Below are positions 9,179-17,442 of a DNA stretch of 44,196 bases, in pieces. Made by a program: the position numbers and the translations under genes. The DNA lies in the NCBI GenBank assembly GCA_949289155.1, contig CASEMX010000022.1:1-44196 (forward strand), in the 5' to 3' direction. Below the pieces are notes generated by a model, which was given only the letters and a program-made list of their open reading frames with translations, was not told where the DNA came from and searched no databases. Source of the stretch: an uncultured Parabacteroides sp. GTDB taxonomy: Bacteria > Bacteroidota > Bacteroidia > Bacteroidales > Tannerellaceae. Position 1 is the stretch's first letter, and each line of letters begins with the position of its first letter.

Positions 9179-9720
9179 AACAGGCGATTAGTAAATTCCT
9201 GCTTCGGATGGCAGGCTGGAAAGCCGCTTCGACTCAAGGTGTAGAATTGGCGAAGTGTGTCATTTGCGTCGCTCCGCATACCAGCAATTGGGATTTTGTC
9301 ATCGGGAAACTCTTTTATACCTCCATCGGGTTGACGGCGGGTTTCCTGATGAAGAAATCTTGGTTCTTCTTCCCTTTTAATTTATTGTTTAAAAGTATGG
9401 GGGGAATTCCGGTGGAAAGGAGCAAACATTCGTCGATGACGGACCAAGTCGCGGAAATGTTTCAACGCAACGAACGTTTTCAGGTTGCTATTACGCCGGA
9501 AGGTACGCGAAAACATGCAACGGAATGGAAGCGTGGTTTCTATTATATCGCTTTGAAAGCGGGCGTTCCTATTCTTTTGGCATATATAGACTATGGTAAG
9601 AAAGAAGTCGGGATGATGGATATATTTCATCCGACGGGTGATGCCGACCGGGATATTGCTGAAATCCGCTCTCGCTATAAAGGCATCATAGCGTGCCATC
9701 CGGAAAACTTTGCACAATAA
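9175..9720 (+). CDS. Lysophospholipid (1-acylglycerol-3-phosphate) acyltransferase family protein
   Basis: A 181-residue member of the PlsC-like superfamily. The catalytic HxxxxD box is HTSNWD at residues 35-40; the substrate-binding GGIPVERS and the ITPEGTRK boxes follow with the usual spacing. Proteins of this size with HTSNWD are a Bacteroidetes/Proteobacteria subgroup of unproven substrate; an acyl transfer to a lysolipid at the inner face of the cytoplasmic membrane is inferred. One hydrophobic stretch (LFYTSIGLTAGFLM) may associate with the membrane. It overlaps the upstream small gene by 4 bp. Confidence 0.9.
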   Translation: MKQAISKFLLRMAGWKAASTQGVELAKCVICVAPHTSNWDFVIGKLFYTSIGLTAGFLMKKSWFFFPFNLLFKSMGGIPVERSKHSSMTDQVAEMFQRNERFQVAITPEGTRKHATEWKRGFYYIALKAGVPILLAYIDYGKKEVGMMDIFHPTGDADRDIAEIRSRYKGIIACHPENFAQ

Positions 9721-9725
9721 AAGAA

Positions 9726-9817
9726 ACAGACAACAAGTTGACAAGAGAACAGGCGGACAAGGCGTTTTTTATATAAAAGCTTTGTCCCTGTGATTTTGTC
9801 CCTAATCCCTTGTAAAA
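9726..9817. repeat. ACAAG-word inverted repeat
   Basis: Left half ACAAGTTGACAAG...ACAGGCGGACAA and right half TTGTCCCTGTGATTTTGTCC...CCTTGT can fold back on each other around an AT-rich centre. It fills the gap between the acyltransferase and nitrilase genes and may end transcription of the first. Similar ACAAG/CTTGT word repeats are, as I recall, common between genes in this phylum. Confidence 0.5.
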
Positions 9818-9818
9818 T

Positions 9819-10613
9819 ATGAGAAGAGATTTGCGAATAAGTTTGGTGCAGTCGCCGATTGTATGGGAAGACCGTTCGGCAAATCTGTCGGCTTATGAAA
9901 AGCGTTTGGCAAGTGTCGCAGGCAAAACGGAGCTTGTAGTCTTGCCGGAGATGTTTACGACCGGATTCTCCATGGCTCCAGAGCGATTGGCGGATAGGAT
10001 GGACGGGGAAACGCTTGCCTCGGTGAAGCACTGGGCGGCAGATTTCGGAATGGCGGTTGTCGGGAGTTTCATTGCGGAGGAAAAGGGAAGATATTACAAC
10101 CGTGCATTTCTAATTACTCCCTCCGGAGAGCTTTTCTATTATGATAAGCGGCATCTTTTCCGGATGGCGGGTGAAGATAAATCCTATGCCGCAGGCGAGA
10201 AGCGGGTTATTGTGCCCTATTTGGGGTGGAATATCTGTTTGCAGGTCTGTTATGATTTGCGTTTTCCGGTATGGAGCCGTAATATGAATCGTGAATATGA
10301 CTTGCTTATTTACGTCGCCAATTGGCCGGAAGCCCGGGCTTCGGTGTGGCAACCGCTTCTATTGGCGCGGGCATTGGAGAATCAGGCGTATGTATGCGGC
10401 GTGAACCGGACGGGAACCGATGGCAAAGGTTTTCATTACCGGGGCGATTCGGTGCTCTTTTCGCCTAAAGGGAAAAAGCTTGGGGATGCGGCAGACGCTG
10501 AGGAGCAAATCATTACCTGTTGCCTTTCTGCTGCCGAACAAGAGGCATTTCGTGAGAAATTCCCGGTATGGAAAGATGCCGATGACTTCTCCATTTTCAA
10601 AAGAGAATCGTAA
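9819..10613 (+). CDS. Nitrilase-superfamily amidohydrolase (omega-amidase-like)
   Basis: A 264-residue carbon-nitrogen hydrolase with the full Glu-Lys-Cys triad: E44 (LPEMFTTGFSM), K110 (YYDKRHLFRM) and C144 (LQVCYDLRFPVW). The CYDLRFP signature and length point to the YafV/Nit2 omega-amidase branch, which hydrolyses 2-oxoglutaramate or 2-oxosuccinamate to the keto acid and ammonia. The substrate is inferred from family, not shown. The protein is cytoplasmic. It reads toward the convergent rnhB gene with only about 25 bp between stops. Confidence 0.92.
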   Translation: MRRDLRISLVQSPIVWEDRSANLSAYEKRLASVAGKTELVVLPEMFTTGFSMAPERLADRMDGETLASVKHWAADFGMAVVGSFIAEEKGRYYNRAFLITPSGELFYYDKRHLFRMAGEDKSYAAGEKRVIVPYLGWNICLQVCYDLRFPVWSRNMNREYDLLIYVANWPEARASVWQPLLLARALENQAYVCGVNRTGTDGKGFHYRGDSVLFSPKGKKLGDAADAEEQIITCCLSAAEQEAFREKFPVWKDADDFSIFKRES

Positions 10614-10638
10614 TTCGCGGAAATTCCTCACGATTGAT

Positions 10639-11244
10639 TTACGAAAAGTCGAGTGACAGCTGACCGTCTCCTAAGAGATGGAAAGACTTGCGGTGATAAG
10701 GTGTCGCTCCATGGGCAGCAATGGCGGCTCGATGCTTTTTCGTGGGATAGCCTTTGTTATGTATCCAATCATAATCCGGAAACTCTTCATGCAGACGGTT
10801 CATATAGTCGTCGCGCCACGTCTTCGCCAGAATCGATGCCGCGGCAATGGCCATATATTTCCCGTCGCCTTTGACCACCGTCGTATGCGGTATGTCCGCA
10901 TAGGGAGTAAAACGGTTCCCGTCAATCAACAAATGTTCCGGGCGGACCGTCAGTTGGTCTATCGCGCGATGCATTGCCAGAAAAGAGGCATTCAGAATGT
11001 TTATCTTGTCGATTTCTTCCGGCGAAACGATGCCGATAGCCCACGCCGTTGCCTCGCGTTCGATGATTTCGCGCAGGGCATAACGTTGTTTCTCGGTCAG
11101 CTGCTTCGAATCGTTCAGCAGTTCATTGCGGAAATCTTCCGGCAGGATGACGGCTGCGGCATAAACCGCTCCGGCAAGGCATCCGCGTCCCGCTTCGTCG
11201 CATCCTGCTTCGATGATGCCCGGATGTAAATAGGGAAGAAGCAT
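10639..11244 (-). CDS. rnhB: Ribonuclease HII
   Basis: A 201-residue RNase HII, which removes RNA and single ribonucleotides from DNA duplexes. The N-terminal [12 protein letters not shown] (acidic pair at residues 16-17), the LLIDGNRF segment and [17 protein letters not shown] carry the expected acidic metal ligands. [19 protein letters not shown] ending is present as [14 protein letters not shown]. It begins 7 bp after the stop of the DUF4923 gene, so it is likely the second gene of that transcript. Confidence 0.95.
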   Translation of the reverse strand: MLLPYLHPGIIEAGCDEAGRGCLAGAVYAAAVILPEDFRNELLNDSKQLTEKQRYALREIIEREATAWAIGIVSPEEIDKINILNASFLAMHRAIDQLTVRPEHLLIDGNRFTPYADIPHTTVVKGDGKYMAIAAASILAKTWRDDYMNRLHEEFPDYDWIHNKGYPTKKHRAAIAAHGATPYHRKSFHLLGDGQLSLDFS

Positions 11245-11251
11245 TGGCTTT

Positions 11252-11857
11252 TTACTTCTTTAATTGGAATCCAACCTTGCAACCGTCGTATTGTTCGGTC
11301 AGTTTATTCACTGCTTGGAGCGTTGTGCTACCGGAAATGGCGGATAGTTTCCCTAAGAAATCCAGCAACTTGTCGGCATTGAACAGTAGTGCCAGCTCAT
11401 TGTTTGTAAGGACGACTTGCGCAGTCAGGTTGGCCAATTTCAAATTTCCATATTTCAGTTGAAGCGTCTTATCCTCTTCCAACGAATAGGTCCCTTTCAA
11501 GGTCTTTCCTTTGAAAAGGCAGGTAAAGGTATTGTCTTTGTTGAACGTATAGCTGAATGCGCCCTCCTTCAGTCCGATTTTGTCGCAATAGGATTGCAAT
11601 TTCTTTTCGATTTCTCCGGAGGCGACGTTTGCTGCGACATTCTTCAAGGCATTATCGCCTTCCAATAAGACCGCCGGCGAGGTATAATTCCACGTTCCTT
11701 CAAGGTTGGCGGCGGTTATCTCTTTCCCTCCGGTCAGCGACGTCACGGCATCCTTTACGACCGACGATTTCAGGATATCTTTCAACGATTGAGCTTGTGC
11801 ATCAGCGCATAAACAGGTCAGACCCATCAGTCCGACGTAAAAAATCATCTTTTTCAT
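11252..11857 (-). CDS. DUF4923 lipocalin-like exported protein
   Basis: A 201-residue exported protein. The start at 11857 ([20 protein letters not shown]) gives a normal Sec signal peptide; the longer open frame to 11944 would bury it, so I reject that. After cleavage near AQAQ the protein has the DUF4923 pattern: a helix with [19 protein letters not shown], then alternating beta strands ([35 protein letters not shown]) resembling a small lipocalin-type barrel. Function is unknown. It leads a likely two-gene transcript with rnhB. Confidence 0.88.
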   Translation of the reverse strand: MKKMIFYVGLMGLTCLCADAQAQSLKDILKSSVVKDAVTSLTGGKEITAANLEGTWNYTSPAVLLEGDNALKNVAANVASGEIEKKLQSYCDKIGLKEGAFSYTFNKDNTFTCLFKGKTLKGTYSLEEDKTLQLKYGNLKLANLTAQVVLTNNELALLFNADKLLDFLGKLSAISGSTTLQAVNKLTEQYDGCKVGFQLKK

Positions 11858-11984
11858 TTTGTCAACGTTATTAGTGGCGGTAAAATTATCCATTTTTCGG
11901 ATGCAGACAAAGATTTCTTTCTGTTTTTTCACCCGACGGGACAATTCACCAAAATGGACGTATTGATTAAAAAACTTTTCCGCG

Positions 11985-12185
11985 TAGAGCCCGGCAAGTC
12001 TATATCGGAGAGGCTGACAAGTCTATATCGTGGAGCTTGACAAGTCTATATCGTAGCGACTGTTGTCTCTATATCGTAGAGAGGTCAGTCGCTACGATAT
12101 GCGGAGGTTGCTCGCTACGATATAGACTTGTCGGTCGCTACGATATGCAAATTCGAGCCTTCACGAGAGGGAGTTTTCAGGCTCT
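11985..12185 (-). repeat. Hairpin-rich repeat element C, copy 1
   Basis: Copies of TATATCGTAGCGAC (often preceded by CAAGTC) occur about every 24 bp, first in one orientation, then inverted (GTCGCTACGATATAGACTTG), so the whole block can fold. Its reverse complement aligns along nearly its full length with 38271-38440, including the outer words ACTCCCTCTCGT and TTGCCGG. The two copies are thus one dispersed element in opposite orientations. Confidence 0.8.
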
Positions 12186-12265
12186 CCGATATGGAGTTTT
12201 CTTAATGGATAAGAGCAATATTCCTCTTCTTCCATAGCCAGAAGCTTATGGCAATACCTCTTTTT

Positions 12266-12285
12266 ATACCATATTATATATATAT
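12266..12285 (+). repeat. AT-rich 20-bp word, copy 1
   Basis: TATACCATATTATATATATA occurs here and, identical, at 38501-38520. Each copy lies 60-80 bp beyond a copy of element C and upstream of a plus-strand gene. Confidence 0.6.
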
Positions 12286-12356
12286 CCGTTTTTTCGGCTT
12301 GCCCCAAGAGAGTAAAATAAAGTGAATGAAATTTAAGTCGTCACTTAATTTCGTCG

Positions 12357-12364
12357 TATCTTTG
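12357..12364 (+). promoter_or_regulatory. -7 element before the hydrogenase gene
   Basis: TATCTTTG 46 bp before the ATG at 12410; no exact TTTG at the -33 position (TTTAAG nearby). Confidence 0.6.
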
Positions 12365-12409
12365 CAGTGAGAATTACAGAATTAGCGAAATAATCAATAA
12401 ATACTGAAT

Positions 12410-13876
12410 ATGGCTTTTACCAATAATGTTATGATTGTACGCCACGGGCTGTTGGCGAATTTAGTGAAACTTTGGAAAGAGAATCGTTTGTTAGAAGAAA
12501 TCGACCGCTTGCCATTGGTGCTGAGTCCGCGCCGCTCGAAGGCTACGGGGCGATGCTGTATCCATAAAGAGCGGGCTGTATGGAAGTATAAGACGTTGCC
12601 GCTGTTGGGCTTCGACATGAGCGATGAGGTGGACGAGCTGACGCCGTTGTCGGAATATGCGAAGCAGGCTTTGTTCCGTACGGAGAATGAGAAGGAGAAC
12701 CTGATGTGTGTCATCGACGAGGCGTGTTCGTCGTGCGTATCGGTGAATTATGAGATTACCAACCTGTGCCGGGGCTGCGTGGCACGGAGCTGTTACGTGA
12801 ATTGTCCGAAGGATGCGATTCGCTTTAACAAGAACGGGCAGGCGGAAATCGACCATGATACCTGCATCAGTTGCGGGAAGTGCCATCAGAGCTGTCCGTA
12901 CCATGCGATTGTCTATATCCCGATTCCTTGCGAGGAGGTTTGTCCGGTAAAAGCCATCAGCAAAGATGAATATGGCGTAGAGCATATTGACGAGTCGAAG
13001 TGTATTTATTGCGGAAAGTGTGTGAATGCCTGTCCGTTCGGCGCAATCTTCGAAATCTCGCAGGTATTCGATATCTTGCAGAGCATCCGTCGCGGGGAAG
13101 AGGTGATTGCGATTGTGGCTCCGTCGATACGTGCGCAGTTCGGTGTGCCTATCGAGCAGGTGTATGGCGGATTGAAGGAGGTCGGATTTACGGATGTCAT
13201 CGAAGTGGCGCAAGGCGCGATGGAGACGACTCGCCGCGAAGCTGCCGAGTTGCAAGAGAAGCTCCACGAGGGGCAGCCCTTTATGACTACCAGCTGCTGC
13301 CCGTCTTATATCCAGTTGGTCGAGAAGCATATCCCGGATATGAAGAAATATGTCTCATCGACGGGTTCACCGATGTATTATGCCGCCCGGATTGCCAAAG
13401 AGCAATACCCGAATGCGAAGATTGTGTTTGTCGGTCCCTGTGTGGCGAAGCGCAAAGAGGTGAAGATGGACCCGTGTGTTGATTATGCGCTGACGTTCGA
13501 GGAGGTAGCTTCTATCTTTACGGGTATGAATATCAACTTGGATACGGTTCCTGCCTATGCGGTGGCGTTCAATTCCTCCCGCGAAGCCCACGGCTTTGCC
13601 CAAGCCGGCGGCGTAGTGAATGCCGTAAAGGTATCGTTAGGTTCGGCGAGCGTGAATGCTATCCAGATTGCCAATCTGAACAAGAAGAATGTCGCTCTGC
13701 TCCGTGCTTATGCCAAGACGGGTAAAGTGCCCGGACAGTTCATCGAAGTCATGGCTTGCGAAGGCGGATGCGTTACGGGTCCCTGCGTGTATGGCGACAA
13801 ATCGGCAGGGCAAAAGCAGATGATGAAGGAACTGACCAAGATAGCCTCGACGCTGACGCATCGGGAAAACAAGTAA
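12410..13876 (+). CDS. Monomeric [FeFe] hydrogenase, group B-like
   Basis: A 488-residue iron-sulfur protein. Residues ~100-205 hold ferredoxin-type cysteine motifs (CRGCVARSCYVNCP, CISCGKCHQSCP, CIYCGKCVNACP), and the rest is an H-cluster domain with three signatures: TSCCPSY near 293, GPCVAKRKEV near 342 and EVMACEGGC near 445. The TSCCPSY and GPC..K forms, in place of TSCCPGW and MPC..K, mark the group B branch common in gut Bacteroidota and Clostridia, linked to fermentative hydrogen turnover with ferredoxin. No signal peptide, so it is cytoplasmic. Maturases HydEFG are not in this window. It leads a same-strand run with a membrane ferredoxin protein and an aldo/keto reductase. Direction of catalysis is not visible from sequence. 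Confidence 0.9.
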   Translation: MAFTNNVMIVRHGLLANLVKLWKENRLLEEIDRLPLVLSPRRSKATGRCCIHKERAVWKYKTLPLLGFDMSDEVDELTPLSEYAKQALFRTENEKENLMCVIDEACSSCVSVNYEITNLCRGCVARSCYVNCPKDAIRFNKNGQAEIDHDTCISCGKCHQSCPYHAIVYIPIPCEEVCPVKAISKDEYGVEHIDESKCIYCGKCVNACPFGAIFEISQVFDILQSIRRGEEVIAIVAPSIRAQFGVPIEQVYGGLKEVGFTDVIEVAQGAMETTRREAAELQEKLHEGQPFMTTSCCPSYIQLVEKHIPDMKKYVSSTGSPMYYAARIAKEQYPNAKIVFVGPCVAKRKEVKMDPCVDYALTFEEVASIFTGMNINLDTVPAYAVAFNSSREAHGFAQAGGVVNAVKVSLGSASVNAIQIANLNKKNVALLRAYAKTGKVPGQFIEVMACEGGCVTGPCVYGDKSAGQKQMMKELTKIASTLTHRENK

Positions 13877-13928
13877 AATGTGTAGGATTATCCGTAATAT
13901 GTGTAACCTGTGCTTTGCGGAATCCGTC

Positions 13929-13936
13929 TATATTTG
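13929..13936 (+). promoter_or_regulatory. Possible internal -7 element
   Basis: TATATTTG matches TAnnTTTG 31 bp before the 13967 gene, but no -33 box is at the right distance. It could let the downstream genes be transcribed apart from the hydrogenase gene. Confidence 0.4.
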
Positions 13937-13966
13937 CGATGAAAAACAATTTATATACTAATAATT

Positions 13967-15457
13967 ATGTTGCGTAAAATCAGATTGACATTAGCCGTGA
14001 TATGCTTTGTGCTTATCACCGGACTGTTCTTAGACTTTACGGGGACGATTCACGCATGGTTCGGCTGGTTGGCGAAGGTCCAGTTCCTGCCGGCGTTGCT
14101 GGCGTTGAATGTCGGCATCGTAATTGCCCTGTTGCTACTGACCCTTGTGTTCGGACGCGTCTATTGCTCGGTGATTTGTCCGTTGGGCGTCTTTCAGGAC
14201 ATTATCTCATGGATAAGTGGCAAGCGGAAAAAGAAGCAGTACCGTTTCTCCTATTCTCCCGCCAAATCGTGGTTGCGGTATGGCGTGCTGGCGCTGTTTA
14301 TCATCTTAATGGTGGCGGGCGTGAATGCGATAGCCGCTTTGGTGGCTCCTTACAGTTCGTATGGGCGTATCGCTTCCAACCTTTTTGCTCCTTTTTATCA
14401 ATGGGGGAATAATCTGTTGGCTTATTGGGCGGAACGGATGGATAGTTATGCCTTCTATTCCGTTGATGTTTGGATGAAGGGACTATCAACGTTCCTGATT
14501 GCTTTGGTGACGGCGATTATCCTGTTTGTCTTGGCGTGGAAGAACGGCCGTACTTATTGCAATACGATTTGTCCGGTGGGGACGGCGTTGGGATTTGTTT
14601 CGAAATTTGCCCTGTTCCGTCCGGTAATCGATGCGACAAAATGCAACAATTGTTCGCTCTGTTCCCGGAAATGTAAGGCGGCGTGCATCGATTTCAAGAA
14701 TCATACCATCGATTACAGCCGTTGTGTTACCTGTTTGGATTGCGTGGATACCTGCAAGCATGATGCGCTCCATTATGAATATGCCTATCGGAAGAGAGAG
14801 GCAGCCTCTCCGGAACCGGAGAAAGAGACGAACTCCCGCCGCGGTTTCCTTTCGGCGGCTACCTTGGCGGTTACGACTGCAGCCTTGAAAGCGCAGGAAA
14901 AGAAGGTGGATGGCGGATTGGCGGTTATCGTCGATAAGAAGATTCCGAAACGTGCCACACCGATTGTGCCGGCAGGTGCGCTCAGCCTGCGGAACTTCAC
15001 TCAGCATTGCACGGCGTGCCAGCTTTGCGTGTCGGTCTGCCCGAGCCAAGTATTGCGCCCCTCGACGAAGTTGGGTACGTTGATGCAGCCGGAGATGTCG
15101 TACGAACGGGGATATTGCCGTCCGGAGTGCGTGAAGTGTTCGGATGTGTGTCCTGCGGGTGCGATTCATCCGATTAGCGTTGCGGATAAGTCCTCGACGC
15201 GAATCGGTCATGCGGTGTGGGTGAAGGAGAACTGTATTCCTCTGCGCGACGGCCAGCCTTGCGATAACTGTGCCCGTCATTGCCCGTCGTCAGCGATACT
15301 GATGGTTCCTTCAGACCCGAACAACCCGGATTCGATAAAGATTCCGGTAGTCAACGAAGAGAAATGTATCGGCTGCGGCGCGTGCGAGAACCTTTGTCCG
15401 GGACGTCCGTTCAGTGCGCTTTATGTGGAAGGACACGAGAATCATAGTATGATGTAA
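13967..15457 (+). CDS. Membrane 4Fe-4S protein, NapH/NapG-like fusion
   Basis: A 496-residue protein with two parts. The first ~290 residues resemble NapH/CcoG: four hydrophobic segments (near residues 5-25, 38-65, 98-125 and 165-192), two YCxxxCPxG sites (YCSVICPLG, YCNTICPVG) and a ferredoxin domain (CNNCSLCSRKCKAAC, CVTCLDCVDTC). Then an internal twin-arginine stretch RRGFLSAATLAVTTAALKA leads into a NapG/MauM-like part with four more clusters of cysteines (CTACQLCVSVCP, CVKCSDVCP, CDNCARHCP, CIGCGACENLCP). It probably moves electrons across the cytoplasmic membrane, with the last domain exported by Tat; this topology is inferred. It sits 90 bp after the hydrogenase gene and 16 bp before the aldo/keto reductase gene. 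Confidence 0.88.
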   Translation: MLRKIRLTLAVICFVLITGLFLDFTGTIHAWFGWLAKVQFLPALLALNVGIVIALLLLTLVFGRVYCSVICPLGVFQDIISWISGKRKKKQYRFSYSPAKSWLRYGVLALFIILMVAGVNAIAALVAPYSSYGRIASNLFAPFYQWGNNLLAYWAERMDSYAFYSVDVWMKGLSTFLIALVTAIILFVLAWKNGRTYCNTICPVGTALGFVSKFALFRPVIDATKCNNCSLCSRKCKAACIDFKNHTIDYSRCVTCLDCVDTCKHDALHYEYAYRKREAASPEPEKETNSRRGFLSAATLAVTTAALKAQEKKVDGGLAVIVDKKIPKRATPIVPAGALSLRNFTQHCTACQLCVSVCPSQVLRPSTKLGTLMQPEMSYERGYCRPECVKCSDVCPAGAIHPISVADKSSTRIGHAVWVKENCIPLRDGQPCDNCARHCPSSAILMVPSDPNNPDSIKIPVVNEEKCIGCGACENLCPGRPFSALYVEGHENHSMM

Positions 15458-15473
15458 TAGAAAGGGAAAGAGT

Positions 15474-16871
15474 ATGGAATGCAAACATAAACAGGAAATA
15501 AACCGCCGCGACTTCTTCAAAGTGATGGGCGCGGCAGGGGTGGCATCGACCGGCTTGGCGGCTTGTTCGAATCAGAAGAACGAGACGACGCTGCAGGAGA
15601 TACTGACCGACCAGATGACCTATCGCACCAATCCCAAGACGGGCGATAAGATTTCGCTGCTGGGCTTCGGGATGATGCGTCTACCGTCGGTTGGCGGGCG
15701 CAGTGCCCGCGAAGGGAATGAGGAGATTGACCAAGAGATGGTCAACCGCATGGTCGATTATTCGATTGAGCATGGCGTGAATTATTTCGATACGTCGCCT
15801 GCTTATTGTCGCGGACTTTCGGAGCGTTCTACGGGTATCGCCCTGAGCCGCCATCCGCGGGATAAATATTTCGTAGCCACGAAACTCTCCAACTTCGCCC
15901 CCTCGACCCGGACGCGGGAAGCCTCCCTCGCGATGTATCATAACTCGATGAAGGAGCTGCAGGTGGACTATATCGATTATATGCTGCTCCATAGCATCGG
16001 CGGTGGCAAGGACTCGATGGCGGAATATGAAGAGCGGTATGTAAAGAATGGCATCTTGGATTTCTTGCTGGAGGAGCGCGAGGCGGGACGCATCCGCAAC
16101 TTGGGCTTCTCGTATCATGGTGATGTGAAGATATTCGACTACCTGTTGTCGAAGCATGACGAGTATAAGTGGGACTTTGTGCAGATTCAGATGAACTATC
16201 TGGACTGGCGGTATGCGAAGCAAATCAATCCGCGCAATACCGATGCGGAGTACCTCTATAACGAATTGGCGAAACGGCATATCCCGGTGATTATCATGGA
16301 GCCGTTGTTGGGCGGGCGTCTCTCGAATGTGCCGGACAATATTGTGGCGCATCTGAAGCAGCGCGAGCCGGAACGCAGCGTCGCTTCGTGGGCTTTCCGC
16401 TTTGCGGGGACCTATCCGGATGTCCTTACGGTATTGAGCGGCATGACGCGCATGGAGCATCTGCAGGATAACTTGCGGACCTATTGCCCGCTGAAGCCGT
16501 TGACCGATGAGGAGTTGGATTTCTTGCAGGAGACGGCGAACATGATGATGCAGTACGAGACGATTCCGTGCAACGATTGCAAGTACTGCATGCCTTGCCC
16601 GTATGGAATCGATATCCCCGCCATCCTCTTGCATTACAATAAGTGTTTGAACGAAGGGAATATCCTGTCAAGCCGCGAGGATGACAATTACAAGCAGGCG
16701 CGCCGTATCTATTTGGTGGGATATGACCGGAGCGTGCCGAAACTTCGTCAGGCAGACCACTGTACGGGTTGTAACCAGTGCAGCCCGCATTGCCCGCAGG
16801 GTATCGACATCCCGAAGGAGCTGCATCGCATCGACGCTTATGTCGAGAAGCTGAAGCAGGAGACGCTTTAA
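15474..16871 (+). CDS. Tat-exported aldo/keto reductase lipoprotein with ferredoxin motifs
   Basis: A 465-residue protein. The N-terminus has a twin-arginine motif RRDFFKVMGAAG, a hydrophobic stretch and a lipobox-like LAAC near residue 31, so it is probably folded in the cytoplasm, exported and lipid-anchored. The central domain is an aldo/keto reductase barrel: LGFGMMRLPSVGG, YFDTSPAYCRG (catalytic Asp/Tyr), ATKLSN (Lys) and YMLLHS (His). The C-terminus adds two 4Fe-4S motifs, CNDCKYCMPCPYGIDIP and CTGCNQCSPHCPQGIDIP. An exported form would lack NAD(P)H, so electrons may come from the upstream ferredoxin protein through its clusters; this is inference. The substrate is unknown. Confidence 0.88.
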   Translation: MECKHKQEINRRDFFKVMGAAGVASTGLAACSNQKNETTLQEILTDQMTYRTNPKTGDKISLLGFGMMRLPSVGGRSAREGNEEIDQEMVNRMVDYSIEHGVNYFDTSPAYCRGLSERSTGIALSRHPRDKYFVATKLSNFAPSTRTREASLAMYHNSMKELQVDYIDYMLLHSIGGGKDSMAEYEERYVKNGILDFLLEEREAGRIRNLGFSYHGDVKIFDYLLSKHDEYKWDFVQIQMNYLDWRYAKQINPRNTDAEYLYNELAKRHIPVIIMEPLLGGRLSNVPDNIVAHLKQREPERSVASWAFRFAGTYPDVLTVLSGMTRMEHLQDNLRTYCPLKPLTDEELDFLQETANMMMQYETIPCNDCKYCMPCPYGIDIPAILLHYNKCLNEGNILSSREDDNYKQARRIYLVGYDRSVPKLRQADHCTGCNQCSPHCPQGIDIPKELHRIDAYVEKLKQETL

Positions 16872-17442
16872 GCGGAATCAGGAAATAGAAGTAAATTGAA
16901 CTTTGGGAAAGTCTCTCGATGCAGTCGGGAGACTTTCCGGCTTTTGGGATTTGCTCTCGACGGCGTCGGGAGACTTTCCGGCTTTTGGGATTTGCTCTCG
17001 ACGGCGTCGAGAGCGTTTCCCGGCTTGGGATTTGTTCTCGACGGTGTCGAGAAGTTTTCCAGCGTTGGGATTTGCTCTCGACGGCGTCGAGAAGTTTTCC
17101 AGCGTTGGGATTTGCTCTCGACAGCGTCGAGAAGGTTTCGTAGTAGTACGATTTGCTCTCGACAGCGTCGAGAAGGTTTCGTAGTAGTACGATTTGTTCT
17201 CGACAGCGTCGAGAAGGTTTCGTAGTAGTACGATTTGTTCTCGACAGCGTCGAGAAGGTTTCGTAGGGGTACGATTTGTTCTCGACAGCGTCGAGAAGGT
17301 TTCGTAGGGGTACGATTTGTTCTCGACAGCGTCGAGAAGGTTTCGTAGGGGTACGATTTGCTCTCGACGGTGTCGAGAAGTTTTCCCAAAATGGAGACTT
17401 TGGAAAATTATTGAAATTATATAAGGAATAATATATATAGGT
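16872..17442. other. Gap without genes: palindromic tandem array
   Basis: Almost the whole 571 bp is the 41-bp array at 16913-17390. Long open frames on both strands here are products of the repeat: a 41-bp period passes through all three frames and the unit lacks stops. No gene is called. Confidence 0.85.
16913..17390. repeat. Tandem palindromic array A, 12 units of 40-41 bp
   Basis: Unit cores start at 16913, 16954, 16995, 17035, 17075, 17115, 17156, 17197, 17238, 17279, 17320 and 17361. Each core is a hairpin TTCTCGACAGCGTCGAGAA (8-bp stem, 3-nt loop) or a close variant. The linkers change in steps along the array: AGACTTTCCGGCTTTTGG, then AAGTTTTCCAGCGTTGG, then AAGGTTTCGTAGTAGTACG, then AAGGTTTCGTAGGGGTACG, as expected from successive local duplications. 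The linker TCGTAGTAGTACGA can itself form a small hairpin. There are no unique spacers, so it is not a CRISPR. Confidence 0.92.

Larger units (their letters stand above)
11858..12409. other. Gap without genes: hairpin element, AT-rich motif, promoter
   Basis: This 552-bp gap holds hairpin element C1 (11985-12185), a 20-bp AT-rich word also found at 38501, and a -7 promoter element for the hydrogenase gene. No credible coding sequence was seen; short open frames lie inside the repeat. Confidence 0.8.

Noticed and set aside
12491-13330. 279-codon open frame opposite the hydrogenase gene
   Set aside because: Shadow of a conserved gene; no motif. The same holds for 14486-15280 and 15681-16634.
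12410-16871. Horizontal transfer of the hydrogenase run
   Set aside because: Its Cys-rich genes look somewhat higher in GC, but codon use and promoter boxes resemble the rest and the group is common in Bacteroidales; no mobility genes flank it.
16913-17390. CRISPR array
   Set aside because: The repeats are tandem with near-identical linkers and no unique spacers, and no cas genes are present.
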